From: Streptomyces chattanoogensis
GTDB lineage: Bacteria > Actinomycetota > Actinomycetes > Streptomycetales > Streptomycetaceae
DNA length: 21,090 nt
Assembly (NCBI RefSeq): GCF_001294335.1
Contig: NZ_LGKG01000187.1
Coordinates: 1 to 21,090 of the forward strand
Reading direction: 5' to 3'
The translations under genes were made by a program, and so were the position numbers. Shown piece by piece: positions 7,311 through 15,439 of this stretch (position 1 is the first letter of the stretch; the number at the start of each line of letters is the position of its first letter). The notes beneath the pieces are model-generated. The model saw nothing but the letters and a program-made list of their open reading frames with translations, did no database searches and was not told the origin of the DNA.

Positions 7311-8516
7311 CTAGATAATGTCGACGCCTTCGGCGATCAGCCTCGAGTTGGCCAGGATCGCGCAGGAGGCCGCGGCGAAGTCGTTGAAGATGTCTTGGCG
7401 TTCGGCGGGGGTGTGCTCGCCGTGGGCGAAGAACAGCTGCGGGGTGATGTCCGGGCACAGTTCGGGTGCGGTGCGGCGCAGCAGGCGCAGGGTGTGAGGC
7501 AGTTCGCGGGCGAAGCGGCGGGCGTCGGAGACGAGGGTGAAGTAGACCAGTACCCGGCGCAGCTCGTGCTCGGTCATGGCTTTGAGGACGGCGAGGTGCA
7601 GTGCGGTGGTCCGCAGCGCCCCGTGGGTCTCGGCGTGGTTTTCGTCGTCGGTGGTGGTGCCGGGGGCCGGCAGGTTCAGGCGTGCGCGCAGGTCGGCGTC
7701 GGTGAGGGTGGGCACCACGATGCGGTAGTCCGCCGCGCGGCCGTCGGCCACCGCGGTCGCGAGAGGGTATTCGAAGATCTTCTTGCCGTAGACGGCCTCG
7801 TTGTCCATGGAGTTGGCGGAGGTGTCGAGGTCCGGCTCGGGGCGGGTGCGGCGTCGGCGGCGCGGGCGGGTGGTGTCGGCGGACTCCGCCAGTTCCGGCG
7901 AGCCGAAGGTCCTCGGGGTTGCGGTCATGTAGAGGCGGCGGTCGGCGTGGATCCGGTGTGCGTCGTTGGCGATGGCCCACTTCTTGTCCGCCCGGCCGGC
8001 GATCCGGTGCGCCTCGTCCATGATCGCGAGGTCGAACGGCGGCACCGTGTACTTCGTGTTCTGTGTCTGTTCGATCTTGTCGAGGGAGTCGTAGGTGCAG
8101 ATCACCGTCACCGCGGGGACCTGATCAGCCCTCTCCCCCACCACAGACAGCAGCGCCGCGAGCGCGGGGGCGTTGCTGGTCGAGCCGACCCGCGCCGCGG
8201 CCAGATCCTCCCGGCCGGCAGCGTCCATCGAGGAGGCGATCACCATGTGCTCGCCGTGGCCGTCCCTGCGCCACGCCAGCGCCGTCTGCGCGGCCAGATC
8301 CAAGGTGGGCACCACGAACAGCACCAGCTTGGCATCGAGCTCATCCGCGACCCGGATGGACACCAGCGTCTTGCCCGTCCCTGTCGCCGACACATACAGC
8401 CCACGCGACCCAGGACGGCGCAGCTGCTTGGCCGCCTGCTGCACCGCCTGAACCTGATCCGGGAACAACGGCCGCCTCTCCGAGCCGCCGGGCCGGAGAC
8501 CTTCGACCACAGTCAT
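7311..8516 (-). CDS. DEAH-box helicase truncated in motif V, next to Wadjet operon
   Basis: A 401-residue N-terminal piece of an SF2 helicase. Visible motifs are I ATGTGKT (44-50), Ia VVPTLDLAAQT (68-78), II DEAH (167-170) and III MTATPR (197-202); the frame ends right after AEGVDI (395-400), the start of motif V. Motif VI and all downstream domains are missing, so unwinding activity is unlikely. The stop arises from sequence on the transposon side. An arginine-rich low-complexity stretch lies at 217-225. The ATG at 8516 is 10 bp after the jetD stop; an in-frame TTG/ATG at 8600/8597 would overlap jetD by over 70 bp and lacks a ribosome site. The position suggests it was the fifth gene of the operon. 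It is related to the 586-2967 helicase in motifs but clearly not a recent copy. Confidence 0.8.
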   Translation of the reverse strand: MTVVEGLRPGGSERRPLFPDQVQAVQQAAKQLRRPGSRGLYVSATGTGKTLVSIRVADELDAKLVLFVVPTLDLAAQTALAWRRDGHGEHMVIASSMDAAGREDLAAARVGSTSNAPALAALLSVVGERADQVPAVTVICTYDSLDKIEQTQNTKYTVPPFDLAIMDEAHRIAGRADKKWAIANDAHRIHADRRLYMTATPRTFGSPELAESADTTRPRRRRRTRPEPDLDTSANSMDNEAVYGKKIFEYPLATAVADGRAADYRIVVPTLTDADLRARLNLPAPGTTTDDENHAETHGALRTTALHLAVLKAMTEHELRRVLVYFTLVSDARRFARELPHTLRLLRRTAPELCPDITPQLFFAHGEHTPAERQDIFNDFAAASCAILANSRLIAEGVDII

Positions 8517-8526
8517 AAGCGGAAGC

Positions 8527-9834
8527 CTAGGGTGCGGCGCGGGCAACGCTCGATCTGTCCCCCTCGGCCTCTCCTGGACCGCCGTCCGTGATGTCATCAA
8601 GCAGCCCGGGCAGGAGGTCTTCCTCGTACACGGGGACAGACTGTTTGAGCATCACGCGTACCAGATTTGGATCCCAGGGAGCGTCCGATTTCTTGAGGTG
8701 CAGTGTGTCAGTGCCCTTGGGGGCGGCCGCAAGGTAGTCGGCTGCACTCATCCTCCATGGAACGGCTGCTGGTGCGGCAGCGAGGAGGGCGCGCATGTGC
8801 GCCAATCCGGCCTGGTCGAAGTCGGCACGGACGGCGATCCGCCAGCCAGCATGCGACAACGCGCCAACCGCTTGGCATTCCAGTTGTGAGGGTGTGCCAG
8901 CCGTGCAGATCACATGTGGTGTCCAGGCCGTGTCGTGGGCCAGTGCGTGGTTGCTCGCCGCGGCAAGCACGGAGGGGTTTTCCGTGACGAAGGCCCACTC
9001 GCCCTTGGTTTTGGGAGGCTCCCATGAGATTTTGGCCAGTTCTCTTGGCGGTAGGGTGAAGGTCGCGCCGGGCGGAATCCGCCACCCAAGGGGCGTGATT
9101 CCGGTGATGATGAGTCCGCCGAGCAAGTCGTCGCAGTCCACTCCGAGGCGGGCCCAGCTTGTACGGCCCGTCGTGGCGAAGGATCCGGTCAGGGCGAGAA
9201 CGAGTGCGGGCAGCGTACCTGCGTCGAGGGCGTGCGGATTGCCCGGTACGAGAATGCGGCGGTCGATGCGCTGGCCGGGTGGGGGCAGGCGGGCGACCAC
9301 CTGCAGCGCCTGGCCAAGCAGCGCATCGGGATCTGGGGTGTTGAGCAGGCGGGTTATCCAGCCAAGGCTCTGCAGTCGGCTGAAGACGGTGGCTGGCCCG
9401 ATGAGTTCACGCACATGGTCGGGCAGGCCAACTGTGGAGCTCTCGAGCAGTGCACGGACCCGGTGGGAAGCGGCCGTATGCTCAGCGCGGCTGCGGGCCT
9501 TGGCTGCCAGCCGACGGTTGCAGGCGTGGGCCGCGACGGCTCCAGGGGGGAGTGAGGGCCCACGCGTGGTCAGCGCAGCGGTCAGGTCCTTCAGGTTGAC
9601 GCGGCGACGCTGGCCGGGTTCCAGCGGCCGTCCACCGATGAGGCCAGCTGCTGCGGCGCGCTGGGCCGGCGAGGTTGGCACCGTTACGGTGATCGCAGGT
9701 CCTGCGGTGAGGGCCTCGTCCCCACGTCGGTCGGCTGCTGCCGCCAGGGCTTGCCAAAGCCAGGTGAGATCAGGGTTGAGCAGTGGGGCTAGGTCGGCGT
9801 CTGCGCATGCTCCGCCGCACAGCGAGCAGTTCAC
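8527..9834 (-). CDS. jetD: Wadjet subunit JetD, TOPRIM nuclease (TIGR02679/DUF2399)
   Basis: A 435-residue protein matching the TIGR02679 type, the DNA-cleaving subunit of type I Wadjet. The N-terminus has the family-like CSLCGGAC cysteine pair and a helical arm region. The C-terminal TOPRIM-like fold shows Glu286 in FVTENPSVLAAA and the DxD pair Asp338/Asp340 in VRADFDQAGL, the expected metal-binding residues, so the nuclease looks intact. The GTG start at 9834 overlaps the jetC stop as GTGA, fixing the start. In studied systems JetD binds the stalled JetABC motor after loop extrusion has traversed a small circle and then cuts the DNA. The truncated helicase gene follows 10 bp downstream. 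Confidence 0.9.
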   Translation of the reverse strand: MNCSLCGGACADADLAPLLNPDLTWLWQALAAAADRRGDEALTAGPAITVTVPTSPAQRAAAAGLIGGRPLEPGQRRRVNLKDLTAALTTRGPSLPPGAVAAHACNRRLAAKARSRAEHTAASHRVRALLESSTVGLPDHVRELIGPATVFSRLQSLGWITRLLNTPDPDALLGQALQVVARLPPPGQRIDRRILVPGNPHALDAGTLPALVLALTGSFATTGRTSWARLGVDCDDLLGGLIITGITPLGWRIPPGATFTLPPRELAKISWEPPKTKGEWAFVTENPSVLAAASNHALAHDTAWTPHVICTAGTPSQLECQAVGALSHAGWRIAVRADFDQAGLAHMRALLAAAPAAVPWRMSAADYLAAAPKGTDTLHLKKSDAPWDPNLVRVMLKQSVPVYEEDLLPGLLDDITDGGPGEAEGDRSSVARAAP

Positions 9835-12800
9835 GCCTGCCTCCCGGTGTGGAGTTCGGGATCGGTGCGCTCAGGCAAGTCCTGGCCTGAGCGGATCAGC
9901 ATGGGGAAGGCCACGACGGTGCCGTCGGCTCCGGCTTCGAGGTCGTGGGCGTCGATGCCGTCCCATGCGCCGGGTGCGCCGTCCCAGAGGTAGGAGGTGC
10001 ACAGGACGTCCAGGTCGAGTTCGGCGAGGTAGCGGGCCAGTCCTTCGCGTCCGCGTTCATCGACCTCGGCGGGGACTTCGTCGAGCGGGACCAGGCGCAG
10101 CCCGGCTGCGGGGAACCGGTCGTAGTTGGCGGCGATGGCTGCGAGCATGGGTGCCAGGACGACCAGGCGCCGTTCGCCGCCGGACAGACCGGTGCGCGGG
10201 CCCCATTGGCCGGTGACGGGTTTGCCGTCGGGTCCGGGTCGTTCCACGAGGTAGTGGACATCGACCCAGTTGCGGATGTCGACTGCTGCGGTCAGGCGTT
10301 CTGTCATGGTGGAGCCGTCGGCCGCCGCCAGCAGGGACTGCAGTGCCTGTCCGACCTGTTCTTTCTGTGTCTCGGTGCGCACGGCGTCGCCGACCTTGCA
10401 GGACAGCTCGTAGACGGTGCGGGTTGCGGCGTCAAGGTCATCGCGCAGGCCGATGTGGACTTGGACGCCGACTCCGGAGGATGCCTGGGCTGCGCGCATT
10501 TTGCGGTTGACCGTCTTCTTCCAGTCCGTCAGGGCTGTCCAGGCGGTTCCGATGGCAGCGGGGAGGCGGCCGATGACGAAGTCGCGCAATGCTGCTGCTT
10601 CCGCGGCATCGAGTGCGGCTTTGGCTCGGTCGGCGAGGGTCTGTGCGCGGGTGGCGGCGCTGAGGGGGTCGTGGTGGGTTTCGGCGTGGGTGAGGATGAA
10701 GGTTTCGAGCTGCTCGAGTCCGGCGGGTGAGTCGTCGCGGGCGATGGTCCAGGTTTGGGCGAGTTCGGCGCGGACGGTGTCGTAGCGTTCGCCGAGGGTC
10801 TTCTTGGAGGCGGTGGGGCGGCGGCCGAGCAGGTCCTCGACCGTGTCGAGGAGTTCCGGGCCGTCAGCGCCGCCTGGAAAGAGGTCGGGGCTGGCGCCGA
10901 GGGCTTGGGCGAGGGGTGGCCAGGTGAGCAGGGCGGTCAGGTGTGACCGTGTCTCCGTCTGCAGGGGGCGCGCTTCATTGAAGCGCTGCTGGGCGGCTTC
11001 AAGGTTGCTTTCGCAGGTGCTGAGCTGCTTCTCGACCGCGACAAGCTGCGTCCGGGCGGATTCGAGGTGCCGGTAGAGGTCCTTGGCTCGATCGGTGGCT
11101 TCCTCGAAGCGGCGTGCTGCGTCCTCTGCGTCGCCGTGGGACTGGGCTTCGGTGAGTTCTGCCTGTGTTTCGAGGGCTGTGGTGTGTGTGCTCTGGGCGA
11201 CGTGATGGAGGTCGGCCAGGCACTCGGTGAGGGCGGTTTCGTCGGGCAGTGTCTGCAGGATGCGCTGGAGCCTGGGCAGCAGCCGTGCGGAGAGCTGAGT
11301 TGTGCACCTGGTGAGAGTGCCGGCGTGCTTTCGGCCGTCCGCGATCAGGCTGGTCAGGGCTGCAGGCTCGGCGGGCATGCCCAGGCTTCGGGCGCGGGCG
11401 GCCCAGTCGGTGCGCAAGCGGGTGTGCTCGGCTGCGGCGTCGTCGGCGTGCTGTCGCATCGTCCGTGCGGTGTTCTGGCGTTGGTGAGTTTCCTGCGCGG
11501 TGCGGGCGCGCTCGGCCTCGGCGGCCGTCAGCTCGTGCCTGGGTGGGAAAGCCTGTGCTTGGTTCCGGGTGGTGTTGCGTTGCTTGCGGCGCTCGGCAGC
11601 GGTGCGGCGCTCGGCAGCGGCGCTGGTTTCGAGTTCCTGGGCGGCTGCGTCCAGCTCGTCGGCTTTGGCGCGTGCCTGGGCCAGGCGGGTTCGGGCGCCG
11701 ATGTGTGAAGCGTCTGGGAGCTTGCTGTCGGCTGCGTTCAGTGCGGTTACTGGATCTGCTGTGAGAGGTCCGGCGGTGAAGGTGCCGTCGCGTCCGATGA
11801 CGAGCGCTGCCGGGTCGTGGTGGCCAGTGGCTGTGTCGGCCAGTGCGATGCGTTCCAGGACGGCCCGGGCGAGGGCTGCGTGCGGATGGCCGGGAGCAAT
11901 GTCCAAGACGGTGGTCAGGTTCTGCTCTCGGACGGTTCCCGTGGGGCTGATGTGCCAGGCGTGGGTGGTGGCTCCGCCTGGGTGCAGGTGGGCGCTGAGG
12001 ATTCCGGAGTTGGCCAGTGCCAGCTCTAGGAGTGCCTTGTGTTTGTCGGTGGCATCGGGTGTGGGATGCCATTCGAGCATGGCGCCGAGCGCGGTGTCGT
12101 CTGCGCCCGGTCCGGCCCAGTGGGGGCGGGGTAGTGGTAGGAGCTGCCCGGCGCGCAGGTGGCGGGCCTCGCTGCGGTGCTGTGCAGCGGTGTTTTCGAG
12201 GTCGGCTGCGGTGGCGAGGTGCTGCTTGGCCGCGTTTTCGTGAACGGCTGCAAGGGTTTCACTGATGCGCATCGCTTGGTCGCCCCATGCGTTGAGCTGG
12301 TCGCGGACTGCTGCAGGTTCGGCTGCGGTGAGGGCATCGATATCCTCGGTGTCCCATACTGGCTGCTCGTCCCAGGCTAGTTCCGGGTTGTCGTGCAGGC
12401 CGCGTAGATGGGGATTTTCCTGTGCCCATCGGGCAATGTCGGTGAGCACCTGCTGGGCAGCCGAGCGGGCTGCCGCGGTGGCGCGGTCGTTGGTCTGGCT
12501 GGCTTCGTCGTAAGCGCTCTCGGCTGTGGCTGCCGCATGGTGTGCGGTTTTGGTTGCGGTGTCTGCTGCTGCAACGGGCTCGTGGTCGCGCAGGATGAGT
12601 GCGGCCCTGTCAGCTGCGGCGCTGTGTTCTTGGGCGGTGCCAGCCCAGGTGGTGGCGAGTTGGTCGAGGCCGGCGCGGTCGTGGGTGAGGGTGAGGCCGG
12701 GGCCGGGGTCGATGACGTGGTCGGCGACAGGGCGGGTGATGCGGGCGCGGGGGTGGTGGGCGAGCAAGGTCTGCAACGTCGCTGGCTGAGCGCCGGCGCT

Positions 12801-14069
12801 CTCTGCTTCGGTGGTCAGGTCGGTGAGGTCGGCGATGACCTCGTTGAGGGCTTCCTGGCCGACTGTGGTTTGCAGGTGGGCCTGCTCGGCGGCGGCTTGG
12901 AGCCTGTCGTAGCTGCTGGCTGCCGCCTTTTGTTCGGCCCTGAGCCGCTTGTGCAGGTCCATGACGCGGTCGTGGGATCGGTAGGCTTCGCTGGTCTCGA
13001 TGGCGCGCGCGGCAGCCTGGGCGGCGTGGTGGGCATCACTGAGCCGTTGGAGGTTGGTCCTGGCCTGTTCAGCCGCGGACTTCGCGGTGTTGAGGCGGCC
13101 GGTGGTTTGCTGGACGTGGCGGCTGCGTGTGGCGGCTTCGTCGTTGGCCTTGCGTGCGGCTGTGTGGGCGGTCCGGGTGACATCGATGACGTGCCCGGTC
13201 CATACTCGGGCGAACTCTGCCAGGAGTGTGGCGGCGTGCTCGTCGCGTTCGAAGGCCTCACGGGTGGTGTCCGATTCGGCGAGGGCCTCTGCGGTGGCGG
13301 TGAGGACGTCGCCGGCCACGCCCGGCAGGGACTGGCGCAGCGCATCGGCGGCTGCAGCGGGGGAAACGTCGCCCAGCAGGGTCGGATTGCGTACTTCCCG
13401 CAGTCGGGAGGCCAAAAGACGCAGTTCGCCGGGGGTGGTGGACCAGATGCGGTGGGCCAAGTGCTCGATGTAGTCGTCGGGTTCGGTGAAGACCTGGCCG
13501 CCGACGGCTTCGACTCGGTCGGAGAATTCTTCATGTTCCAGGGCGCCGCCGTTGGGGGCACGCAGCGCCAGTTCTTTCAGCGGGCGGCCGGGCACGGTGA
13601 ACGGGATGACACGCACGGCAGGGATGGAGCTGGGTGAGTACTGGAGCCGGACACCGAAACTCACGCGGTCCTCGTCTGTTGCCGTCTCCTGCTCTGTGCC
13701 TGCTGCCGGTTCGCCGGTCGGAGCAGCGAAGGTCAGCCACAGGTATCCGTAACGGCGGCCCTTGGCAGGGGCGCCTTGGCTCATCAGGAGCTTCAGCGTG
13801 GTGGGCCGTGCTTTGCCGGCGGCGAGCTTGGCGGCGTTCAGGTCGAGCAGGTAGGGCCACAGGGCCTCCAGTGCGGTGGTCTTGCCCGTCCCGTTGGGCC
13901 CGCGCAGCAGCAGCCGCCCCGATGCCGCGGGCAGATCCAGGTCGCCGTAGCGCCACACGTTCGACAGTCCGGCGCCGACCAGACGCCAGCGGGCGCCGAA
14001 CCGGCGGGGGTCGCCGGAGGGTGGGGGAGACTGCGGCAGGGAGAAGTCCAGGTCGAGGATGTCGTTCAC
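9831..14069 (-). CDS. jetC: Wadjet subunit JetC, SMC/MukB-like ATPase (TIGR02680)
   Basis: A 1412-residue ATPase that forms the loop-extruding motor of the Wadjet complex. Walker A is GPNGTGKT at 57-64, right after LLLR. The ABC signature LSGGERR starts at about 1295 and the Walker B region VPLDEVPAEVD places the DE pair at 1330-1331. Between these lie about 1000 residues of Ala/Glu/Arg-rich heptad helix, the antiparallel coiled-coil arms, with a probable hinge near the middle. The length fits TIGR02680 (about 1350). GTG at 14069 is chosen because it overlaps the jetB stop (GTGA) and has GGAGG about 10 bases upstream; an in-frame extension to 14411 runs through jetB and is Arg-rich nonsense. 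The stop overlaps the jetD start. Confidence 0.93.
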   Translation of the reverse strand: MNDILDLDFSLPQSPPPSGDPRRFGARWRLVGAGLSNVWRYGDLDLPAASGRLLLRGPNGTGKTTALEALWPYLLDLNAAKLAAGKARPTTLKLLMSQGAPAKGRRYGYLWLTFAAPTGEPAAGTEQETATDEDRVSFGVRLQYSPSSIPAVRVIPFTVPGRPLKELALRAPNGGALEHEEFSDRVEAVGGQVFTEPDDYIEHLAHRIWSTTPGELRLLASRLREVRNPTLLGDVSPAAAADALRQSLPGVAGDVLTATAEALAESDTTREAFERDEHAATLLAEFARVWTGHVIDVTRTAHTAARKANDEAATRSRHVQQTTGRLNTAKSAAEQARTNLQRLSDAHHAAQAAARAIETSEAYRSHDRVMDLHKRLRAEQKAAASSYDRLQAAAEQAHLQTTVGQEALNEVIADLTDLTTEAESAGAQPATLQTLLAHHPRARITRPVADHVIDPGPGLTLTHDRAGLDQLATTWAGTAQEHSAAADRAALILRDHEPVAAADTATKTAHHAAATAESAYDEASQTNDRATAAARSAAQQVLTDIARWAQENPHLRGLHDNPELAWDEQPVWDTEDIDALTAAEPAAVRDQLNAWGDQAMRISETLAAVHENAAKQHLATAADLENTAAQHRSEARHLRAGQLLPLPRPHWAGPGADDTALGAMLEWHPTPDATDKHKALLELALANSGILSAHLHPGGATTHAWHISPTGTVREQNLTTVLDIAPGHPHAALARAVLERIALADTATGHHDPAALVIGRDGTFTAGPLTADPVTALNAADSKLPDASHIGARTRLAQARAKADELDAAAQELETSAAAERRTAAERRKQRNTTRNQAQAFPPRHELTAAEAERARTAQETHQRQNTARTMRQHADDAAAEHTRLRTDWAARARSLGMPAEPAALTSLIADGRKHAGTLTRCTTQLSARLLPRLQRILQTLPDETALTECLADLHHVAQSTHTTALETQAELTEAQSHGDAEDAARRFEEATDRAKDLYRHLESARTQLVAVEKQLSTCESNLEAAQQRFNEARPLQTETRSHLTALLTWPPLAQALGASPDLFPGGADGPELLDTVEDLLGRRPTASKKTLGERYDTVRAELAQTWTIARDDSPAGLEQLETFILTHAETHHDPLSAATRAQTLADRAKAALDAAEAAALRDFVIGRLPAAIGTAWTALTDWKKTVNRKMRAAQASSGVGVQVHIGLRDDLDAATRTVYELSCKVGDAVRTETQKEQVGQALQSLLAAADGSTMTERLTAAVDIRNWVDVHYLVERPGPDGKPVTGQWGPRTGLSGGERRLVVLAPMLAAIAANYDRFPAAGLRLVPLDEVPAEVDERGREGLARYLAELDLDVLCTSYLWDGAPGAWDGIDAHDLEAGADGTVVAFPMLIRSGQDLPERTDPELHTGRQA

Positions 14070-15439
14070 GGTGTGGGTTCCTCCATGGCTTCTTTGGCCT
14101 CGATGTCGCTGAACAGCCCTTGCTGAAGGGGGGTAGGCGGGCACTGGTGCGCGGGGGTCACGCGGGATGATCTGGGACGGGGGCGGACGGCTTTGGGAAC
14201 CGCGATGCCCGCTTGGGCCCAACGGCCGGCGGTTGGAGCGAACCACCACATCGTTGTGGTTTCCTCTCCGCCGGTGGGTGAGTCGGTGGGGGTGAGACGG
14301 GCAAGGTTGGTACCGGTCAGCAAGTCGCGTACCTTCCTGGCCAGCAGCAGAGGGTCTTTGGCGTATTCGGCTCCCCAGCCGCCTTTTCCGGAGGCGCTGT
14401 TGTCGGCGCATGCCGTCAGCGCCGCCACCACCTGGTCCTCGCTCATGCCGCGCCAGCCCGGTCCGGGTCCGTTGCCGGTGGTGCCGTTAAGGGCGGCGTG
14501 GTCGAGCAGAAGTAGCGCGGCGTGCGCGATGGTGCCCGGCGCGGGGAAAGGCATCGGGCCGAGCTCGTTCATGTGCCGGTATGCCTCATCCGGCACGATG
14601 AACGCTGCGCCTTCCGCGCGGCGTTCCAGGACGAGTCCGAAGGCGTCGGCCAGGGGGCCGCCGTCGTCGCCGCGTACGCGCTGGCTCAGCCATTGTGCCT
14701 CGGTTTCGTCCAGCAGCGCGGTGTGCACGCAGGTGTCGTCCACGAGGGCGCGGCGCATCCGGCGGGCGGCGTCCGGTTCACGCTGTGCCTGCTGAAGCCA
14801 GGCGTGAGGGTCGGTGGCCGGATCGAGGGTGCCGGGGTTGGCGACGACGTAGGCCAGCCGGGTGTGGTGGATGGCAAGTAGTACGGGTGCCTGTTCGTCG
14901 TGCAGATATCCCTCCAGGTCACCGTCGAGGCGTTCGACGATGCCGCGTTCGTCGAGCATGTGCAGTGCGGCCAGGATGGCGCGGCGTTCGGCGATGTCAT
15001 GGTGGGTGGGCAGTCCGGCTTCTGCGGCTGCGGCGCGGGCCTGGGTTACCAGATGTCCGATCGCGGTGCGTGGCGGCATCGACTCGGCGGCTGCCAGCAG
15101 CAAGAAGAACCAGGAACAGGCAGCCGGGCTTGGCCCTTGGGTGGCCCACGCTTGGGGGCGTGGCGGAGGACTTTTCCGTAGACGCACCAGGTCGCGTTCG
15201 ATGACCAGCACCCATCCCAGCCGGGCTACGGCGGAGCGCAGGGCGTGCTCGTTGCGGCGCACGGCAGCGATGAGTTCGTCGTCCCGGCCGCCGACCAGCC
15301 ACGGGTGGGTGGCCAGGTGGCGCAGCAGGGCTGCTGTCTCGGCGTCTGCCTCGGGACGCCATGCGCGGCGCCGTCGCGGCGGGTGACGAGGGGGTTGTGG
15401 ATCTGTCCTGTGTGTCTGCTCGTCGTTCTCTTCGTTCAT
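14066..15439 (-). CDS. jetB: Wadjet subunit JetB (TIGR02678/DUF2398, MukE-like)
   Basis: A 457-residue protein matching the TIGR02678 type. JetB is the KITE/winged-helix subunit that bridges JetA and the JetC heads. The first 30 residues are polar and probably disordered. A helical winged-helix region follows (about 33-95) with the family-like LGWVLVIERDLVRLRKSP, then LLLAAAE and a second winged-helix-like region containing LDERGIVERLDGD. The C-terminus is Pro/Arg-rich and variable. The ATG at 15439 overlaps the jetA stop (ATGA) and the stop overlaps jetC (GTGA). No catalytic motif is seen, as expected for a structural subunit. Confidence 0.88.
   Translation of the reverse strand: MNEENDEQTHRTDPQPPRHPPRRRRAWRPEADAETAALLRHLATHPWLVGGRDDELIAAVRRNEHALRSAVARLGWVLVIERDLVRLRKSPPPRPQAWATQGPSPAACSWFFLLLAAAESMPPRTAIGHLVTQARAAAAEAGLPTHHDIAERRAILAALHMLDERGIVERLDGDLEGYLHDEQAPVLLAIHHTRLAYVVANPGTLDPATDPHAWLQQAQREPDAARRMRRALVDDTCVHTALLDETEAQWLSQRVRGDDGGPLADAFGLVLERRAEGAAFIVPDEAYRHMNELGPMPFPAPGTIAHAALLLLDHAALNGTTGNGPGPGWRGMSEDQVVAALTACADNSASGKGGWGAEYAKDPLLLARKVRDLLTGTNLARLTPTDSPTGGEETTTMWWFAPTAGRWAQAGIAVPKAVRPRPRSSRVTPAHQCPPTPLQQGLFSDIEAKEAMEEPTP

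Larger units (their letters stand above)
2985..7312 (-). mobile_element. Tn554-like transposon core (tnpA-tnpB-tnpC)
   Basis: Three overlapping minus-strand genes have the order and types of the Tn554 family: a short tyrosine recombinase, a long tyrosine recombinase with Cys-rich ends, and a small coiled-coil protein. Such elements integrate by tyrosine recombination at preferred sites without target duplication. The right boundary is set at about 7312, where the reading frame of the Wadjet-linked helicase stops abruptly. The left boundary is uncertain. A 10-bp inverted repeat at 2985-2994 suggests the element ends there, but Tn554 carries cargo beyond tnpC, so the 586-2967 helicase could be cargo. 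The missing 3' half of the interrupted helicase is not found elsewhere in the window, so a simple insertion cannot be confirmed. Confidence 0.65.

Noticed and set aside
12408..13637. Long plus-strand open frame (409 residues, Gly/Val-rich)
   Set aside because: It is antisense to jetC, low complexity in Gly, Val and Glu, and shows no motifs; a GC-bias shadow. The same applies to plus-strand frames at 4577-5518, 5983-7071, 7272-8591 and 8795-10216.
14070..14411. N-terminal extension of JetC upstream of the GTG
   Set aside because: It lies entirely inside jetB, is Arg/Pro-rich, and the GTGA overlap gives a better start.
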